Shown piece by piece: positions 50,286 through 60,279 of a stretch of 62,691 nucleotides of DNA. The notes beneath the pieces are model-generated. The model made no database searches, was not told the DNA's origin, and saw nothing but the letters and a program-made list of their open reading frames with translations. Numbering within the stretch: the first letter of the stretch is position 1; each line of letters starts with the position of its first letter. The position numbers and the translations under genes are program-made. Origin of the DNA: Bacteroidales bacterium (GTDB lineage Bacteria > Bacteroidota > Bacteroidia > Bacteroidales > FEN-979); the NCBI GenBank assembly GCA_030681475.1, contig JAUXWT010000109.1, positions 1-62,691 on the forward strand, given 5' to 3'.

Positions 50286-51512
50286 ATGATCTGGATCGTT
50301 GCCTGGAAAAATGTCTGGAGAAACAAAGCACGCAGTCTCGTGGTTGTGATGGCCATTGCTTTTGGCCTGTTGGGCGGCGTATTCTCTTCTGCCGTACTCA
50401 AGGGGACAAGCGACCAGCGTGTAAGGGAGGCAGTTAGCCGCGAAACATCACATCTTCAGATCCATAATAAGGCTTATACCGACGATAATGAAGTGAAGTT
50501 TGTTATTGGAGGCGATCTTGAAAAACTGGACAATGTTCTGGACACAATGAAGGGCATTGAGGCGTGGTCGCCCCGTGTGAAATTCATGGCCATGGCCGGG
50601 AGCGCCAATGCCGGAACCGGAGTGATGGTGATGGGGATTGATCCGGACCGGGAAAGCCGGGTAACAGAGATCCATTCGCTGATACGCGACTCTTGCGGAA
50701 CCTGGTTCCAGGCATGTAAGGGCGTTCCGGTGATAGTGGGAGAAGCTCTGACCAAGAAACTAAAGGTCAGGCTTCACTCCAAGATCGTACTCACTTTCCA
50801 GGACATGCAGGGAAACCTTACCGGAGGAGCCTTCCGGATCTGCGGTATATACCGGACCAGCAATTCTGTATTTGATGAGATGAATGTCTTTGTGACCCGC
50901 ACTGATGTTATCCCGCTACTGGCTGCCGAAACTAATTCGTGCCATGAAATTGCCATGCGAATGAAGGATGCAGGAATAGTTGAACAAATTCAGAGCACAT
51001 TGAAAACCCTTTTTCCCGCATTGCTGATCCAGAACTGGAAAGAGATCGACCCGCTGCTCGGCATGCTTAACGACTTCATGGATCTGTGGCTCTACCTCTT
51101 TATGGGCATCATCATGCTGGCGCTTGGATTCGGTATCATCAACACCATGCTGATGGCGATCCTCGAACGAACCAGGGAACTGGGGATGCTTGCCGCCATC
51201 GGGATGAACAAGCAGAAGATATTCTCCCTGATCATGCTCGAGTCGGTCTTCCTGTCACTCACAGGTGGAATAATCGGGATCACGATGGGAACAGCCCTGA
51301 CCTGGTACACCAACCTTACAGGCATCAACCTGGGCACTTTTACCGAAGGTTTTGAGAAGATTGGGTACAACCCGATGCTCTATCCTTCACTCGATTTGTT
51401 CTTTTTCATTAACCTGACCCTGATGGTGATCGCAACAGGGATACTTGCTTCGGTCTATCCGGCCAGGCGTGCACTTAAATTGAGGCCTGCAGAGGCCATC
51501 CGTAATGATTAA
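50286..51512 (+). CDS. ABC transporter permease (LolE/MacB-like), second copy
   Basis: 408 residues with the same layout as the preceding gene: WKNVWRNKARSLVVVMAIAF, a large periplasmic domain, and FtsX helices from FMGIIMLALGFGIINTMLMA near residue 275. The two permeases are paralogues; gap 9 bases. It ends RRALKLRPAEAIRND, the usual coupling region to the ATPase. Together they form a hetero-dimer. Confidence 0.88.
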   Translation: MIWIVAWKNVWRNKARSLVVVMAIAFGLLGGVFSSAVLKGTSDQRVREAVSRETSHLQIHNKAYTDDNEVKFVIGGDLEKLDNVLDTMKGIEAWSPRVKFMAMAGSANAGTGVMVMGIDPDRESRVTEIHSLIRDSCGTWFQACKGVPVIVGEALTKKLKVRLHSKIVLTFQDMQGNLTGGAFRICGIYRTSNSVFDEMNVFVTRTDVIPLLAAETNSCHEIAMRMKDAGIVEQIQSTLKTLFPALLIQNWKEIDPLLGMLNDFMDLWLYLFMGIIMLALGFGIINTMLMAILERTRELGMLAAIGMNKQKIFSLIMLESVFLSLTGGIIGITMGTALTWYTNLTGINLGTFTEGFEKIGYNPMLYPSLDLFFFINLTLMVIATGILASVYPARRALKLRPAEAIRND

Positions 51513-51521
51513 ATCTGAACT

Positions 51522-52208
51522 ATGAGTATCATTGCCATTGAAAATCTGAAAAAAAGTTATCGCGATTCCGAGGTGGAAGTTCATGCGTTAAATGATATCA
51601 ACATTGCCTTTGACCAGGGTGAATTTACAGCCATTGTCGGCCCTTCCGGTTCCGGAAAGACCACCCTGCTCAATATGATCGGTGGATTGGATAAACCCGA
51701 CAACGGAAGAATTCTGATCGGAGGCGAAGACATTACAAAACTCAGCAGCCGCAAACTGATTGATTTCAGGATGCATCATATCGGGTTCGTATTCCAATCT
51801 TATAACCTGATCCCGGTGTTGACCGCCCTTGAGAATGTTGAGTTCATCATGCATCTGCAGGGAATCAAAAGAGAGAAGCGGCTAAGCCGTGCCACCGAAC
51901 TTCTGGAAGCCGTTGGACTGGGTGACCGGATCCACAGTCGTCCTTCGAAACTGTCTGGTGGCCAGCAGCAACGTGTTGCCGTGGCCCGTGCGCTCGCTTC
52001 TCGTCCGCGCTTTATCCTTGCCGATGAACCCACCGCAAACCTCGATTCAGCATCCACAAGGAACCTGCTGGAGATCATGGAAAAACTTAATCAAGAGGAG
52101 CAGGTCACATTTATCTTTTCCACCCATGATCAACGAGTGGTGGACAAAGCACACCGTGTGATTGTGCTTGAGGATGGGAAGGTTGTAAAGGACGAATATC
52201 AAAATTAG
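51522..52208 (+). CDS. ABC transporter ATP-binding protein (LolD/MacB-like)
   Basis: 228 residues. Walker [10 protein letters not shown] near residue 39, Q-loop [19 protein letters not shown], signature [16 protein letters not shown] near 146, Walker [14 protein letters not shown] near 166. It powers the two preceding permeases. It ends the export operon and overlaps the convergent T9SS cargo gene by 4 bases. Confidence 0.93.
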   Translation: MSIIAIENLKKSYRDSEVEVHALNDINIAFDQGEFTAIVGPSGSGKTTLLNMIGGLDKPDNGRILIGGEDITKLSSRKLIDFRMHHIGFVFQSYNLIPVLTALENVEFIMHLQGIKREKRLSRATELLEAVGLGDRIHSRPSKLSGGQQQRVAVARALASRPRFILADEPTANLDSASTRNLLEIMEKLNQEEQVTFIFSTHDQRVVDKAHRVIVLEDGKVVKDEYQN

Positions 52209-53596
52209 TGATCCGATTTTACGAACCGTGCAATGAAATTACTTTTTGCCGATTCCAAAATCATCGTGTACAGTCCTGGCACCAGTTCCTCAATGTTGAT
52301 CCCGGCCTTCGTCATCTTCCGGCGTAGAACCTCTCTTCCCTGGATATCGATAATCCTGGCCATGACGTCATGATTTGTACGAAGGAATTGTGGGTCCGGA
52401 ATTATTGTTTTGTTGGCTGGATTTGGATATACCATAACTGAGGTGGCACGCTTCGGGTGTTTTACTCCGGTAGGCAGATCTCCGGTAAACCGTGCAACGT
52501 TGTGTACAGGCGTTGAAGGAGTTCCGGCGTAATCAAACCGTCCGCCAATATAAAGAGTACCGTTTACAATAGCAAGCGACTGGCCATTCATGTTGGATGA
52601 TCCCAAAGGATTATAAAAGTTCAGGCTGGACCAATTGTTGGAGGATCCGGTATCAAACATCACACACGTTGAAACGATGTTACTGCCTTGCCAGTATCCA
52701 AAATCACCGCTTGCAATGAGATTATCCTTGAAGATTTTGAAATCATAAACGATCGCGCCCAGGTTTCCGTCAAACGGATAGGCCTTCCATTGGGATCCGT
52801 CATAGGAGGCCACGCTTGATCCGAAAATGGTATCCTGAAAATTGGCAAAAATTCCACCAACGAACAGTTTCCCTTCGAACTCCTTAAATGCATATACCTT
52901 ACCCTCAAGTATACCGCCTGAAGGACCTGCCACTGGAAAATTCAACCCAGTCCAGTTAGTCCCGTCAAACATAGCTACCCGCTGGGCTATAGTTCCATTT
53001 ACTGAATCAAAAACACCACCGGCAACAAGTTTGCCCTGGTATTCCCCAAGGGCGTAAAGATACCTGTAGTTTTCAGGACCGGTAAATTCACCCGGAAGAT
53101 CCCCCCAAACACTGCCATTGAATTTGGATACCTTCACAACAAATTTGCTGTAATAGGTATGCTTTGTTGCGTAAAGCTCACCATTCAGCACATACATTGC
53201 ACGATAATCGTACGAGAGCGGATCGGGCACGGGAATGGCGAGCCAGGTGGCGCCGTTCCATTTGGCTATACCGGCATACGGCACGGTTCCGCTACCATCA
53301 TTATTAAACCTTCCTGCAGCATAAAGGTCACCATTGTAAACAGCCATAGCTCTGACTTCGTCATCAAATCCTGTACCCATCGGCTGCCAACTGCTTCCAT
53401 CCCAGCTTGCAATACGGTTCACGACCTGGCCGCCGGCCAATATGAAACTTCCGCCGACGATCAGTTTCCCCTGGAACGATTCCATGGCAATCACTTTTTG
53501 ATTCGTGCCTGTCCCATCACCAAGCGCTGACCAGTCTTGCGATAATCCATGAAATCCGGTAATGAGTAAAAAAAGTAGTGTAAATGTGTTTTTCAT
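52205..53596 (-). CDS. Secreted beta-propeller protein with T9SS sorting domain
   Basis: 463 residues from the Met at 53596, which begins a signal peptide (MKNTFTLLFLLITGFHGLSQ). Six or so repeats of the form 'YNGDLYAAGRFNN..' / 'FEGKLFVGGIFANF' with the G-G-x-F pattern make up residues about 30-370 and suggest a kelch-like or delta-60-like propeller. The C-terminus has the Por sorting domain: VYPNPANKTIIP near residue 388 and a final RFVKSDH. Secreted to the surface by type IX machinery; function unknown. Confidence 0.8.
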   Translation of the reverse strand: MKNTFTLLFLLITGFHGLSQDWSALGDGTGTNQKVIAMESFQGKLIVGGSFILAGGQVVNRIASWDGSSWQPMGTGFDDEVRAMAVYNGDLYAAGRFNNDGSGTVPYAGIAKWNGATWLAIPVPDPLSYDYRAMYVLNGELYATKHTYYSKFVVKVSKFNGSVWGDLPGEFTGPENYRYLYALGEYQGKLVAGGVFDSVNGTIAQRVAMFDGTNWTGLNFPVAGPSGGILEGKVYAFKEFEGKLFVGGIFANFQDTIFGSSVASYDGSQWKAYPFDGNLGAIVYDFKIFKDNLIASGDFGYWQGSNIVSTCVMFDTGSSNNWSSLNFYNPLGSSNMNGQSLAIVNGTLYIGGRFDYAGTPSTPVHNVARFTGDLPTGVKHPKRATSVMVYPNPANKTIIPDPQFLRTNHDVMARIIDIQGREVLRRKMTKAGINIEELVPGLYTMILESAKSNFIARFVKSDH

Positions 53597-53623
53597 ATTA
53601 ATTTTATTTAGATTGTGTCCATG

Positions 53624-53631
53624 CAAAAATA
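53624..53631 (-). promoter_or_regulatory. TAnnTTTG promoter element for the T9SS cargo gene
   Basis: TATTTTTG on the minus strand, 27 bases upstream of the start at 53596. The remaining divergent interval up to 53821 is AT-rich with no other recognised signal. Confidence 0.5.
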
Positions 53632-53821
53632 GTATTGATTTGATAAAGTAACAAATCGGAGATAAAATATTTCCTTTTAGACTAAGGATGAATGGACTAT
53701 AGATTTAATTTGGTCTTTTTAATCCTGAACCGATATAATTTGATACTATTGCAAAATTATTTGATGATAGCAATATAATTACAGAACCGGGGAAGGAAAA
53801 TCAACCAAAAAATGATGTAAT

Positions 53822-55564
53822 ATGATAAGAATCAGGAAAATATCCAATCCATATCTCGATACCAATATCAGTAATATGGAAAAAGTCAGGGATATTATCA
53901 GGAGACAATTTCCTGATCTGTCTGAAAATAAAATAAATGCAATAGAGGATCAGATGACTGATCCGATCAAGTATGAGTATCAATCGATTCTGTTAATTGC
54001 CGAGGATATCAATGAAGGCGTCAGGGGAATTGCCCTTTTACTCTACATGTCGGATCTGCGGTTTTGTTTTCTTGATTACATTGCCGTTTCTCCCGGCGTT
54101 GTTACAACAGGGACCGGAGGAGCGCTTTATGAACGCATTCGGGAAGAAGCCGAGTCGCTGGAGGTCTTCGGGATTTTTTTTGAATGTTTGCCAGATGATC
54201 CAAGTCTTTGCAGCGACCAAAAAGATTTGGTACAGAATCAGAAACGGCTTGCCTTTTATGAACGTTTTGGCGCACGACCAATCGCCAATACAATTTATGA
54301 ATCGCGCGTTAATCCTGATGATGATTGCCCTCCGTATCTTGTTTTCGACGGTTTAGGAAAATCGGATGCAATACCAAAGCAGACTGTCCGGGAGATTGTT
54401 AAAGCTATTCTGGAGCGTAAGTACAGGGATTATTGCCCAAGGACATATATTGACAGCGTTGTTGAAAGCATCCAGGACGATCCTGTGGTGTTACGCAGTC
54501 CCAGATATACCAGAACCAGGGAACTACACAGCTATAAGACTCAACTTGGCGAAAAGAACAAAATATTCCTCGTTATCAACGACAGGCATCATATCCATCA
54601 CATCAAGGAAAGGGGTTATGTTGAGTCTCCGGTGAGAGTCGAGAATATAAAAAAAGAGCTTGATAAAACGGGACTTTTCCGTGAAGGAAAGGTTAAAGAA
54701 TTCTCTGAGAAATTCATTTTGAAGGTTCACGACCGAAGTTTTTTCAATTATTTTAAAAAAGTATGTAAAAGCCTTTCAAAAGATAAATCAGTGTACCCTT
54801 ATGTGTTTCCGATCAGGAATGCCACAAGGGCTCCAAAGGAATTATCGGTAAGGGCTGGATATTATTGTTTTGACACCTTCACGCCGCTCAATCAGAATGC
54901 ATTTCTGGCAGCCCGCTGGGGAGTAAATGCTACCCTGACAGCGACTGAAGGAATCATTGAAGGCAACATCGCCGCGTACGTGCTTACCCGACCACCCGGA
55001 CATCATGCTGAACGGTCGGTGTTCGGTGGGTTCTGCTATTTCAACAATTGTGCGATCGCTGCCAATTATTTAAGTAATATTGGGAATGTGGCTATCCTCG
55101 ATATCGATTTTCATCATGGTAACGGACAACAGCAGATTTTTTATAACAGGAATGATGTTTTAACGATTTCAATCCATGGTCATCCATCATTCGCCTATCC
55201 CTATTTTTCAGGATTCAGTGAGGAAACAGGAGAAGGACCCGGACATGGATTCAATGCCAATTATCCTTTACCTGAAAAAACGACCTACAAGCAATATTCT
55301 GCTGTTCTTGGGAAAGCAATAAAAAAAATCAGGAATTACCACCCCGAATTTTTGATCATTGCGCTCGGATTTGATACTTCAAAGGGGGATCCGACCGGTA
55401 CATGGGATTTTTCCTTCGATAATTTTCATTCTACGGGGAGGGAAATTGGCAAACTGCATCTGCCAACACTTATCGTGCAGGAAGGAGGGTATAGAAATCA
55501 ATCGCTGGGCGCCAATGCAAGGGCGTTTTTTACCGGATTTTATGATACGCTCAGGAGGATCTGA
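53822..55564 (+). CDS. GNAT acetyltransferase-like / histone deacetylase (acetylpolyamine amidohydrolase) fusion
   Basis: 580 residues. Residues about 1-170 resemble a GNAT domain: FLDYIAVSPGVVTTGTGGALYERI near 80-103, with the acetyl-CoA loop, and NQKRLAFYERFGARPI near 143. Residues about 235-578 are a class II-type deacetylase: RPPGHHAERSVFGGFCYFNN near 380 with the catalytic His pair, AILDIDFHHGNGQQQ near 425 with metal Asp and His, and ALGFDTSKGDP near 520 with the second metal Asp. Acetyl addition and removal would sit in one cytoplasmic protein. Substrate unknown; acetylpolyamines or protein lysines are candidates. Confidence 0.85.
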   Translation: MIRIRKISNPYLDTNISNMEKVRDIIRRQFPDLSENKINAIEDQMTDPIKYEYQSILLIAEDINEGVRGIALLLYMSDLRFCFLDYIAVSPGVVTTGTGGALYERIREEAESLEVFGIFFECLPDDPSLCSDQKDLVQNQKRLAFYERFGARPIANTIYESRVNPDDDCPPYLVFDGLGKSDAIPKQTVREIVKAILERKYRDYCPRTYIDSVVESIQDDPVVLRSPRYTRTRELHSYKTQLGEKNKIFLVINDRHHIHHIKERGYVESPVRVENIKKELDKTGLFREGKVKEFSEKFILKVHDRSFFNYFKKVCKSLSKDKSVYPYVFPIRNATRAPKELSVRAGYYCFDTFTPLNQNAFLAARWGVNATLTATEGIIEGNIAAYVLTRPPGHHAERSVFGGFCYFNNCAIAANYLSNIGNVAILDIDFHHGNGQQQIFYNRNDVLTISIHGHPSFAYPYFSGFSEETGEGPGHGFNANYPLPEKTTYKQYSAVLGKAIKKIRNYHPEFLIIALGFDTSKGDPTGTWDFSFDNFHSTGREIGKLHLPTLIVQEGGYRNQSLGANARAFFTGFYDTLRRI

Positions 55565-55713
55565 TCATTTTAACGTGTGTTTGGTAAAGGATTTATAAAT
55601 ATTACTGATTTGTGCGTTAATCGATTGTTACTCATATTGGAATTGATGGGAAAGCACAGGAAATTTTGGAAAATCTGATTAATTTATGAGTATTGGGGTA
55701 TCTTGGCGATTTG

Positions 55714-55721
55714 TACCTTTA
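55714..55721 (+). promoter_or_regulatory. TAnnTTTA promoter element for the ion-transport run
   Basis: TACCTTTA lies 35 bases upstream of the start at 55757, one base from the consensus. Confidence 0.45.
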
Positions 55722-55756
55722 CGAAATAAAATATTAAACGGTAAACCTGAATCACG

Positions 55757-57628
55757 ATGAAAAAAAATAGATCCATATTGATATTCATAGCCATACTGGT
55801 TGCCTTACAAACAGTATTTGCCCAGGTGGATACCATCAACACAAACAATGATTCGTTGAATACAAGTATCCTTGATGATTTTAACAAAAAGCTTGCTGAA
55901 ATTGATCAGTTGCGTGTAGCTGATTCAATCCAGAAATCAGAATTGGAAACTCAGCTCAATTCATTAAAAACAACCGATAATCTGAAAAAGGAGGAACTGC
56001 AAAAACAACTTCAGCAACTTAAGGATAAGGAAGTTAAGCGACTGGCATTTAAAAAATCCCAGATTGACTCTTTGCGGCTTACTGCCAAGGCATTTCCCGT
56101 TTTAGGCTTTTTTAAGGATACTTTATTTCTGATATACAGCAAACTGGGCAGTTTTTCGGCTAAAGATAGGGCAGAAGCCATCAGCGCCCGCATTAAAAAA
56201 TTGTCGGACAAACTCGGTTTTAAACAGGATTCATTAAAAGTATTTGCTGCTGAAACAACTGTTGACATCATGTCTGGTGAAAGCATCATCATGAGTGTTT
56301 CGGAAAACGACGCAATCTGGAATGATACTACTAAGATGGAGTTGGCAAAATCGTACCAGAAGACCATTGCCAACGCGGTTATAAAGTATAAGTCAGAAAC
56401 CAGCTTTGCGACATTGGCAAAAGCGATCGGCCTTGCTCTGTTGGTTCTGTTGATTACTGGAGCTTTGATCTATTATATACTAAAACTCTTCACCTGGTCA
56501 GCCCTCAAAATTCAGGAGCAGGAGGGGAAACTTATTAAAGGGATCAAAATCAAAAATTATACCTTGTTTGATGAAAGAAGGCAGGTTAGAGTCTTAATGG
56601 GAGCCAACACCGTCTTAAAATGGTTTATTTTTATCTTGATCATCTATATCGCCCTGCCGATCCTTTTTGGAATTTTTCCCTGGACCAAAAATTTAGCAAC
56701 AATGCTGTTTGGCTATATCCTAAACCCTGTTAAAAACATGGCGCTGGCCTTCTGGAATTATTTACCTAACCTGATTACCATTATAGTCATTATCGTTGTT
56801 TTTCGCTATGTTTCAAAAGGGATCAAGTATTTAAAAACAGAAATTGAAAAAGGCAATTTGCAATTACCCGGTTTTTACGCCGATTGGGCCAATCCAACTT
56901 ACCAGATCGTCAGGGTGTTGCTTTTCGCATTTATGGTCGTGGTAATGTTTCCTTATTTACCGGGGAGCGACTCGCCGGTGTTTCAAGGTGTTTCTGTTTT
57001 TCTTGGCGTGTTGTTCACTTTTGGTTCATCCGGTTCCCTTTCAAATGTCATTGCAGGTTTGGTGCTTACCTATATGCGATTATTTAAAATCGGTGATCGT
57101 GTAAAAATAGGGGAGGTGGTTGGCGATGTTATCGAAAAGTCATTGTTGGTGACACGGATCAGGACCATCAAAAACGAAATTATTTCCATCCCGAATTCAA
57201 CAGTAATGAATAGTCATACTGTTAATTACAGTAGCGATGCCCCCGAAAAAGGCCTGATTATCCATTCGACCGTAACCATTGGGTATGATGTTCCATGGCG
57301 TGACATGCATCAGGCGCTGATCGATGCCGCGATGAAAACGGAAATGATTGTCGATGAGCCAAAACCATTTGTTTTACAAACAAGTTTAGATGACTTTTAT
57401 GTTTCTTACCAGATCAATGCGTACATCAAGGAGGCAAACAAGCAGGCAGTGATCTATTCCAACCTGCATCAGAACATCCAGGATGTTTGCAATGAACGCG
57501 GCATCGAGATCTTGTCTCCCCATTATCGTGCGGCAAGAGATGGGAATATGGTCGCTATTCCGGCCAGTTACCTGCCAAAAGACTATGAGGCGCCGAGTTT
57601 TAATGTCAAAATGAATAAGGATAAATAG
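55757..57628 (+). CDS. Large MscS family mechanosensitive channel with coiled-coil periplasmic part
   Basis: 623 residues. A signal peptide (ILIFIAILVALQTVFAQ) is followed by a coiled coil rich in Lys, Gln and Glu (about 35-100) and then several membrane helices. The MscS core is FTFGSSGSLSNVIAGLVLTYM near residue 425, then FKIGDRVKIGEVVGDVIEKS and IISIPNSTVMN. It opens under membrane tension to release solutes during hypo-osmotic shock. First gene of a plus-strand ion-balance run with a 14-base gap to the APC permease. Confidence 0.88.
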   Translation: MKKNRSILIFIAILVALQTVFAQVDTINTNNDSLNTSILDDFNKKLAEIDQLRVADSIQKSELETQLNSLKTTDNLKKEELQKQLQQLKDKEVKRLAFKKSQIDSLRLTAKAFPVLGFFKDTLFLIYSKLGSFSAKDRAEAISARIKKLSDKLGFKQDSLKVFAAETTVDIMSGESIIMSVSENDAIWNDTTKMELAKSYQKTIANAVIKYKSETSFATLAKAIGLALLVLLITGALIYYILKLFTWSALKIQEQEGKLIKGIKIKNYTLFDERRQVRVLMGANTVLKWFIFILIIYIALPILFGIFPWTKNLATMLFGYILNPVKNMALAFWNYLPNLITIIVIIVVFRYVSKGIKYLKTEIEKGNLQLPGFYADWANPTYQIVRVLLFAFMVVVMFPYLPGSDSPVFQGVSVFLGVLFTFGSSGSLSNVIAGLVLTYMRLFKIGDRVKIGEVVGDVIEKSLLVTRIRTIKNEIISIPNSTVMNSHTVNYSSDAPEKGLIIHSTVTIGYDVPWRDMHQALIDAAMKTEMIVDEPKPFVLQTSLDDFYVSYQINAYIKEANKQAVIYSNLHQNIQDVCNERGIEILSPHYRAARDGNMVAIPASYLPKDYEAPSFNVKMNKDK

Positions 57629-57642
57629 GATTTCATCAGTTA

Positions 57643-59385
57643 ATGAAAACAATACCTTTAAAAAAATTAAACGAATTACAAGCTACTGCCATCTGTGGAA
57701 ATGACATCAGTTCGTCCTGCCTGTATGTTTCTGCCCTTACAATTGTATATGCAGGACAATTTGCCTGGATATCACTTCTGATTGTTGCGCTTGTTCTCTT
57801 TTTTTTCAGACGGATTTACGGAGAGGTGGTGGGTGCAATACCCCTCAACGGAGGGGCCTACAACGTATTATTAAACACATCCACCAAGCGGCTGGCCTCC
57901 TTTGCCGCTGCCCTAACCGTGTTATCGTATATGGCAACTGCCGTTATCTCTTCAACTGAGGCCATGCACTACCTGGAAGGAATTTTCCCGCTTCAAAACC
58001 ATATTGTAGCGACCATTGTAGTTTTATTGGCTTTTACAGGCCTGGCGATCCTGGGTATCAGTGAATCAGCATTTGTTGCTGTAATAATTTTTATCATTCA
58101 TCTATTCACCCTCTTTTTTCTGGTTCTTTCCGCCTCCTGGTACCTGTTCAATAACGGGCTTGGGATTTTCCATTTAAACTGGCATCTTCCCATTGCCTCA
58201 GGCAGTATGACCAATGCACTGTTTTTCGGTTTTTCAGCCGCCATGCTCGGCATCTCGGGTTTTGAGAGTTCAGCCAATTTTGTGGAAGAGCAAAAGCATG
58301 GTGTGTTTCCGAAAACGCTGCGAAACATGTGGGCAGTGGTCAGTTTTTTCAACCCGGTATTGGCATTGCTGGTGATCTGCATCATTCCGCTTAAAATTGT
58401 AGGCGAGCATCAGGAGTCGCTCCTGGCCTATCTCGGTGAAACGACCGGAGGCGCCTGGCTGGCTTATCTCATTTCCATTGATGCAGTATTGGTTTTATGC
58501 GGCGCCGTATTGACATCGTTTGTCGGCGTTTCCGGGCTGCTTGAGCGTATTACCCTTGACAGGATCCTTCCAAATTTCTTTCTGAAGAAAAACAATCACG
58601 GGGCCAATTACAGAATTGTCATCGCGTTCTTAGTTTTATGTCTGTCTGTATTGTTAGTTACTCATGGCAACCTGAAGGCCCTGGCCGGGGTTTATACTTT
58701 TTCGTTCCTTATTGTAATGGGTCTGTTCGGAATTGGAAACCTGATGTTGAAATTAAAGCGAAAAAAGTTGCCACGGCCAGAAAGAGCCAGGGGATTGGTC
58801 GTTGTTATTGCCGTGTTCTTTATTGCAGCAGCGTTTTTAGGTAATATGAACCTGAATATTCAGTCCTTCTATATTTTTCTGAAATATCTGGTCCCGGCGC
58901 TGTTTGTCATTGGCATCATGCTGAACAGGTCCTTCCTGGTAAAGATCCTGATTGACATTCTGGAGTATTTTTATGAACATTTGCGCAGAATTGTTGTCAT
59001 AAGCAATCATTATCTACAAAAACTGAACAGAAAGATAAGTTCACAGGAATTCGTTTTTTTTACCAAAGGAGACAATGTAGCGGTTCTGAATAAGGTCATG
59101 CAGTACGTCCAGGACAATGAAACGACCAAAAGGTTAAAAATAGTGAACATTAAAAAGGAGGGTGAAACAAACGAATTGCTTAGACATGACCTTGAAGTCC
59201 TTGATCGTGCCTATCCTGTGATAGATATCGAGTTTATTGAAATTGTCGGCGTATTTGGACCGGAAATTATTGAGGAGTTATCCAAGGAATGGAATATTCC
59301 TAAAAACTTTATGTTTATAGGCTCGCCCGGAAACCGATTCTCATATCGTGTCGCCGAATTAGGAGGCGTAAGATTAATAATGTAA
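57643..59385 (+). CDS. APC family amino acid permease with C-terminal cytoplasmic domain
   Basis: 580 residues. About 12 helices in residues 10-430: ATAICGNDISSSCLYVSALT near residue 16 and GISGFESSANFVEEQ near 200, typical of the amino acid-polyamine-organocation family. The last about 130 residues, from VVVISNHYLQKL, are soluble and resemble a small nucleotide-binding-like or universal-stress-like fold. Substrate unknown. The next gene starts 4 bases after its stop. Confidence 0.85.
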   Translation: MKTIPLKKLNELQATAICGNDISSSCLYVSALTIVYAGQFAWISLLIVALVLFFFRRIYGEVVGAIPLNGGAYNVLLNTSTKRLASFAAALTVLSYMATAVISSTEAMHYLEGIFPLQNHIVATIVVLLAFTGLAILGISESAFVAVIIFIIHLFTLFFLVLSASWYLFNNGLGIFHLNWHLPIASGSMTNALFFGFSAAMLGISGFESSANFVEEQKHGVFPKTLRNMWAVVSFFNPVLALLVICIIPLKIVGEHQESLLAYLGETTGGAWLAYLISIDAVLVLCGAVLTSFVGVSGLLERITLDRILPNFFLKKNNHGANYRIVIAFLVLCLSVLLVTHGNLKALAGVYTFSFLIVMGLFGIGNLMLKLKRKKLPRPERARGLVVVIAVFFIAAAFLGNMNLNIQSFYIFLKYLVPALFVIGIMLNRSFLVKILIDILEYFYEHLRRIVVISNHYLQKLNRKISSQEFVFFTKGDNVAVLNKVMQYVQDNETTKRLKIVNIKKEGETNELLRHDLEVLDRAYPVIDIEFIEIVGVFGPEIIEELSKEWNIPKNFMFIGSPGNRFSYRVAELGGVRLIM

Positions 59386-59389
59386 TACA

Positions 59390-60205
59390 GTGAACACAAT
59401 CAATGAAATGACAATAAGAGAAAAAATTTGCCACATTATTTTTGAAACCGAAACGAAGGCAGGAAAGCGATTTGATGTTGTGTTGCTGTGGTTGATCCTT
59501 TTCAGTGTTTTGGTCGTGATGCTTGAAAGTGTTCCGGAAATTGGTTCAGAGCATATAGGTGTTTTTATTTTGATTGAATGGTATTTGACGCTGATTTTTT
59601 CAGCTGAATATTTTCTGCGGATCTGGAGTAGCCCTAAACCATTAAAGTACATTTTCAGTTTTTGGGGGTTAATTGATTTGATGTCTATTTTGCCAACTTA
59701 TTTAAGCCTGATTTTTCCGGTTTACCATTATTTATTGGTTGTAAGGATATTCAGACTATTGAGGGTATTCCGGATTCTGAAATTGGCCAGATTTAATGCG
59801 GAGGCAAAGGTGTTGGTCGAGGCGCTTAAATCAAGTCTCCATAAAATAGTGATTTTTCTTTTGGCAGTTATTGCAATAGTTGTTTTTATCGGAACAATTA
59901 TGTATGTTGTTGAAGGAGCAAAGGAGGAGTTTACAAGTATTCCGCAAAGCATTTATTGGGCAATAGTCACCGTAACAACCGTTGGATATGGCGACATGGT
60001 GCCCCATACGGTTTTTGGCAAGTTCATATCTTCAATCGCTATGATCCTGGGTTATGCCATTATTGCGGTACCTACCGGAATCGTGACCGTAGAAATGTCA
60101 AAGTCCAGTTTAAAGACCAAGAAATGTTTACATTGCCAATACAAGAATGAGATAGATGCCAAATTCTGTAATAGTTGCGGAATTTTTTTTGAAACTGATA
60201 TTTAA
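59390..60205 (+). CDS. Kv-type voltage-gated potassium channel with C-terminal zinc ribbon
   Basis: 271 residues (a Met six codons in, at 59408, is an alternative start). Six membrane segments. The voltage-sensor S4 is VVRIFRLLRVFRILKLARF near residue 117, and the selectivity filter TVTTVGYGDMVPHTVFGK is near 196. After the pore the C-terminus has CLHCQYKNEIDAKFCNSCG, two CxxC pairs of a zinc ribbon. K+ passes when the membrane depolarises; the ribbon may sense metals or redox state or help assembly. It stands between the APC permease and the small MscS gene. Confidence 0.9.
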   Translation: MNTINEMTIREKICHIIFETETKAGKRFDVVLLWLILFSVLVVMLESVPEIGSEHIGVFILIEWYLTLIFSAEYFLRIWSSPKPLKYIFSFWGLIDLMSILPTYLSLIFPVYHYLLVVRIFRLLRVFRILKLARFNAEAKVLVEALKSSLHKIVIFLLAVIAIVVFIGTIMYVVEGAKEEFTSIPQSIYWAIVTVTTVGYGDMVPHTVFGKFISSIAMILGYAIIAVPTGIVTVEMSKSSLKTKKCLHCQYKNEIDAKFCNSCGIFFETDI

Positions 60206-60279
60206 GGGTTCCCCGACTGAAAGGTTCTATTGTATTCTGTTTCATTCTGATTATGAATTGATTTTTAAACATAATAGCT

